Part shown: one piece after another, positions 61,676 through 64,000 of the stretch
Numbering within the stretch: the first letter of the stretch is position 1
Layout: each line of letters begins with the position of its first letter
DNA from: Nectonema munidae
Lineage: Eukaryota; Nematomorpha; Nectonematoida; Nectonematidae
Reading direction: 5' to 3'
DNA length: 64,000 nt
NCBI GenBank assembly: GCA_030549495.1
Contig: JAUIRK010000896.1
Location: forward strand, 727,501 to 791,500
Program-made: the position numbers and the translations under genes
The notes under the pieces: model-generated
What the model was told of the DNA's origin: nothing
Seen by the model: only the letters and a program-made list of their open reading frames with translations
The model's database searches: none

Positions 61676-61699
61676 TATGAAGACGCCATTAGTTAGATG

Positions 61700-63372
61700 A
61701 GATTACAAACAAAAAAAGGTTTAAAATATTAAAAGTATGTCTATGATATCATTTTCAGGGGTAACCACATCACTTCTATTTGCACTTTGACATATTTTTC
61801 ACAGTAATGGTCAAAACTTATCCAAAAAATGGTATTAAGTCAATTTTTGGAAAAAAATATTTCAGGTGAAACAAAAAAATTTGATTGAATATTTTCATAT
61901 CCCAATTACGAAAACTGAGTCCAAAAATGAAATCAGCATGGTGATCTAGAATAAAAAATATTTTTATTAAAAATATAAATAATATTCAAGAAATAATTTT
62001 TAGTCGTCAACTACATAAATGAAAGACATTTTCACGCTTTAAATGTAAAAAATAAGTCAAGAAATAAAATCAGCATGTTTGATATATTTTAAAAAAATAT
62101 ATATATTATTTAAAATGTAGATAAATGTTTTGGAGATACTTTTTTTAGACGTAAACCGTAAATTTAATGTTCACTTTCAGAGATTTTCAAATCCTAATTG
62201 CTAAAACTGAGTTGAGAAATGAAATCTCAGCGATGTGAAATAGGAAACCCTATGACAAACACGGAATTCATTTCAATTGATGATGATTTACCGGTCGTTG
62301 AAGAACTTACTGGTACATGGGAAGCAGATTTAGTACAAGACGTCCTCAGTGAAAATTCATCAGATCCTGAGGCTTTGCAGATAGAAGATAATTGGCTTCG
62401 TGAGAGTGAATGTTCTATAAAAAATCTTTCTGGAGCTCTAACCTCTGCAATCGATCTTAAATAGTTTGCACTTAAAAGAGGAATGTTACAAAGCAATGAT
62501 CTTGCACGGAAACTGGAAAAAACATTGAGCAAGTAATGGTTTTAGGACAGCTAGCAAAAAAGCAAACATTAATTGATACCTACTTTATTAAAATGTAAAA
62601 TTAGTGCCTGTTTTTTGCAAAATAAAAATAACTTTATAGATTTTACTTTTTATATTTCTCTGTGACATTTTAAGTTTATTTTTCAATTTTTTAATCATGT
62701 AATAATTTAAATAATATAAAGAGAAAAAAATATAAATAGCTATAATTTTACTCTCAAATAACATAACTACTCCTCTAATGAGGTCAATCCTAAATAACGG
62801 TCAAAAGACTTGGTCCGTATGGTGACCTCATTAGAGGAGTTCTACTGTACTTTGTTTAAAATTTAATTAATATTCTTGAAGAAAATTTCGCAACGTAAAC
62901 TACAAAATCGAATGCCACTTTCAGACATTTTGACAACCTAATTTAGAAAAATGACTTCGCAATTTAAATAGACATAGTTGATTTAGTATAAAAAATACTT
63001 TATTTTTTAATTTGAATAATATTCTTAGGCATATTTTTCAGGCGTAAAAAACAAATTTGATTGACACTTTCAGAATTTTTCACATCCTAGTTGGTAAAAT
63101 TGATTAAGGAAATGAAATCATCATGATTGATTATATATATATATATGATTATAAATTTTCAATAGTGTTTATAGACATTATAATAAAAAAATTTTGTTGA
63201 AAAAAATGTACATTTGATTTTCATTGACAGTTTTTGACATGAGAGGGTCATTCAACTACTGTGAAATAGTATCAAATGATGCAGCTGAAAAGTCGCAATG
63301 TTTACAGGCATATAATTCAGCCAATTATCTACTAAGTTTTGCTAAAATGGCCCCTGTCACTGATAGGGTTAA
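61700..63372 (-). mobile_element. TTAA-CCCTAT element with 150-bp internal repeat, copy C (inverted)
   Basis: Inverted relative to copy A. It ends CACTGATAGGG-TTAA (TTAA at 63369-63372). The last 200 bases match the first 200 of copy A in reverse. A unit containing (a)aatgaaatcagcatg recurs near 61925, 62062, 62215 and 63108, again about 140-160 bp apart. It is broken at about 62217-62849 by a Tigger fragment. No left end found. Confidence 0.75.
62217..62849 (+). mobile_element. pogo/Tigger 3' end with transposase C-terminus
   Basis: 62219-62464 encodes FISIDDDLPVVEELTGTW and then DNWLRESECSIKNLSGALT, typical of the C-terminal region of Tigger/pogo proteins (after the DDE core); the frame continues, broken, to about 62535. 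The right terminus, read inward, is CAGTAGAACTCCTCTAATG with TA at 62848-62849. A 17-bp inverted repeat (62770-62786 and 62823-62839) adjoins the end. The 5' part, including the catalytic core, is missing. Confidence 0.65.
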
Positions 63373-64000
63373 TCCCTGTAAAATTAAGCCGTGTCAGACC
63401 GCACGAGTAAAAATTATTTTTATGGGTACACTCGCATTGTTATTTTGCCATCAAAACTCATTAATAGGATTTTTTTATAAACCTCTTCTAAGCATTTTAA
63501 GTTGATATAAATAAATTGCAATTTTGTCTTGGAGCGCACAATTTTTTATGTGGGCACCAACGAGTAAAGGTAAATATCGAAAAATTTCCCATGTGAGTAC
63601 CTTCAAAGAGGAGGGCCGAGCGTATAACTCTAGTCAAGAAACGCGCTTACTAACATGCTTCTAGAATTTTCATTTTTAAATCTATATATTTTGATTTTTG
63701 TTTGTTAATCTTCTTTTTGTCACAATTCAAAAATTATATCAAGTTTCAAATTATATATGACTACCAAAAATTAAGAATTAAGAATTAAGTTTAGCAATAA
63801 AACGTGCTTTTCATGTCAACTTTAATTAAAAATGTTTAAAACTCATTTACACTCCTCGTACAGCTTGAAAACCATGACTTTACTTAAAATAACACATAAG
63901 ATCATTTATCAAGTGAAAAAAAGACAAAGGCAAAAGAGCTTATGAAATTTGCATCAAACAATAAACGAAAGTGAGGTGCATATGAGTCGTGGTAACATTG
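63373..64000. other. non-coding stretch at the right edge
   Basis: AT-rich. Nothing I can support as a gene or element beyond short open frames continuing from 63224. Confidence 0.5.

Overview
This is a strongly AT-rich, repeat-laden stretch of an animal (most likely invertebrate) nuclear genome. It has long GT-AG introns, few host exons, and a dense, layered population of transposable elements: hAT, piggyBac, pogo/Tigger, Jockey/CR1-type and RTE-like LINEs, SINE-like repeats, MITEs and one Ty3/gypsy scrap. Nothing bacterial is present (no operons, no ribosome-binding-site spacing). The species cannot be fixed from sequence alone.

Host genes. (1) 147-1357 (+): terminal exon of an unrecognised Lys/Ser/Asp-rich, disordered protein. 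(2) 19147-41098 (+): eight phase-compatible exons of a sorting nexin of the SNX4 type (PX domain then BAR domain), spread over 22 kb; its first exon or exons were not found. (3) 45356-46276 (-): an intact, apparently single-exon 306-residue seven-helix receptor-like protein, visibly richer in G+C than its surroundings and convergent with the sorting nexin gene.

Layout. 1.4-9.2 kb is non-coding with a 41-bp tandem repeat and several MITEs. 9.2-11.0 kb is a minus-strand LINE. 12-17 kb has three SINE-like copies and a LINE fragment. 17.2-18.9 kb has two MITEs and a plus-strand LINE relic. The sorting nexin introns then hold a hAT relic with two piggyBac-type MITEs inside it (22.1-23.2 kb), a member of a transposase-like family I cannot assign to a superfamily (24.6-26.3 kb), a hAT with recognisable ends and target duplication (26.8-29.5 kb), hAT and Tigger deletion derivatives, and a 150-bp-period repeat element with a TTAA-CCCTAT end. 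Beyond the receptor gene come a foldback MITE, a G+C-rich LINE tail (48.7-49.6 kb), another LINE (51.4-52.7 kb), a piggyBac element (53.46-57.33 kb) carrying a 729-bp perfect TG run, an intron-containing hAT (57.6-60.4 kb), a Ty3/gypsy integrase scrap, and a second, inverted copy of the 150-bp-repeat element (61.7-63.4 kb) broken by a Tigger end.

The host genes show no sign of working as a pathway. The main interest is the sorting nexin gene threaded through transposon-filled introns, the nested transposons with readable target duplications, and two repeat or transposase families that I cannot name.
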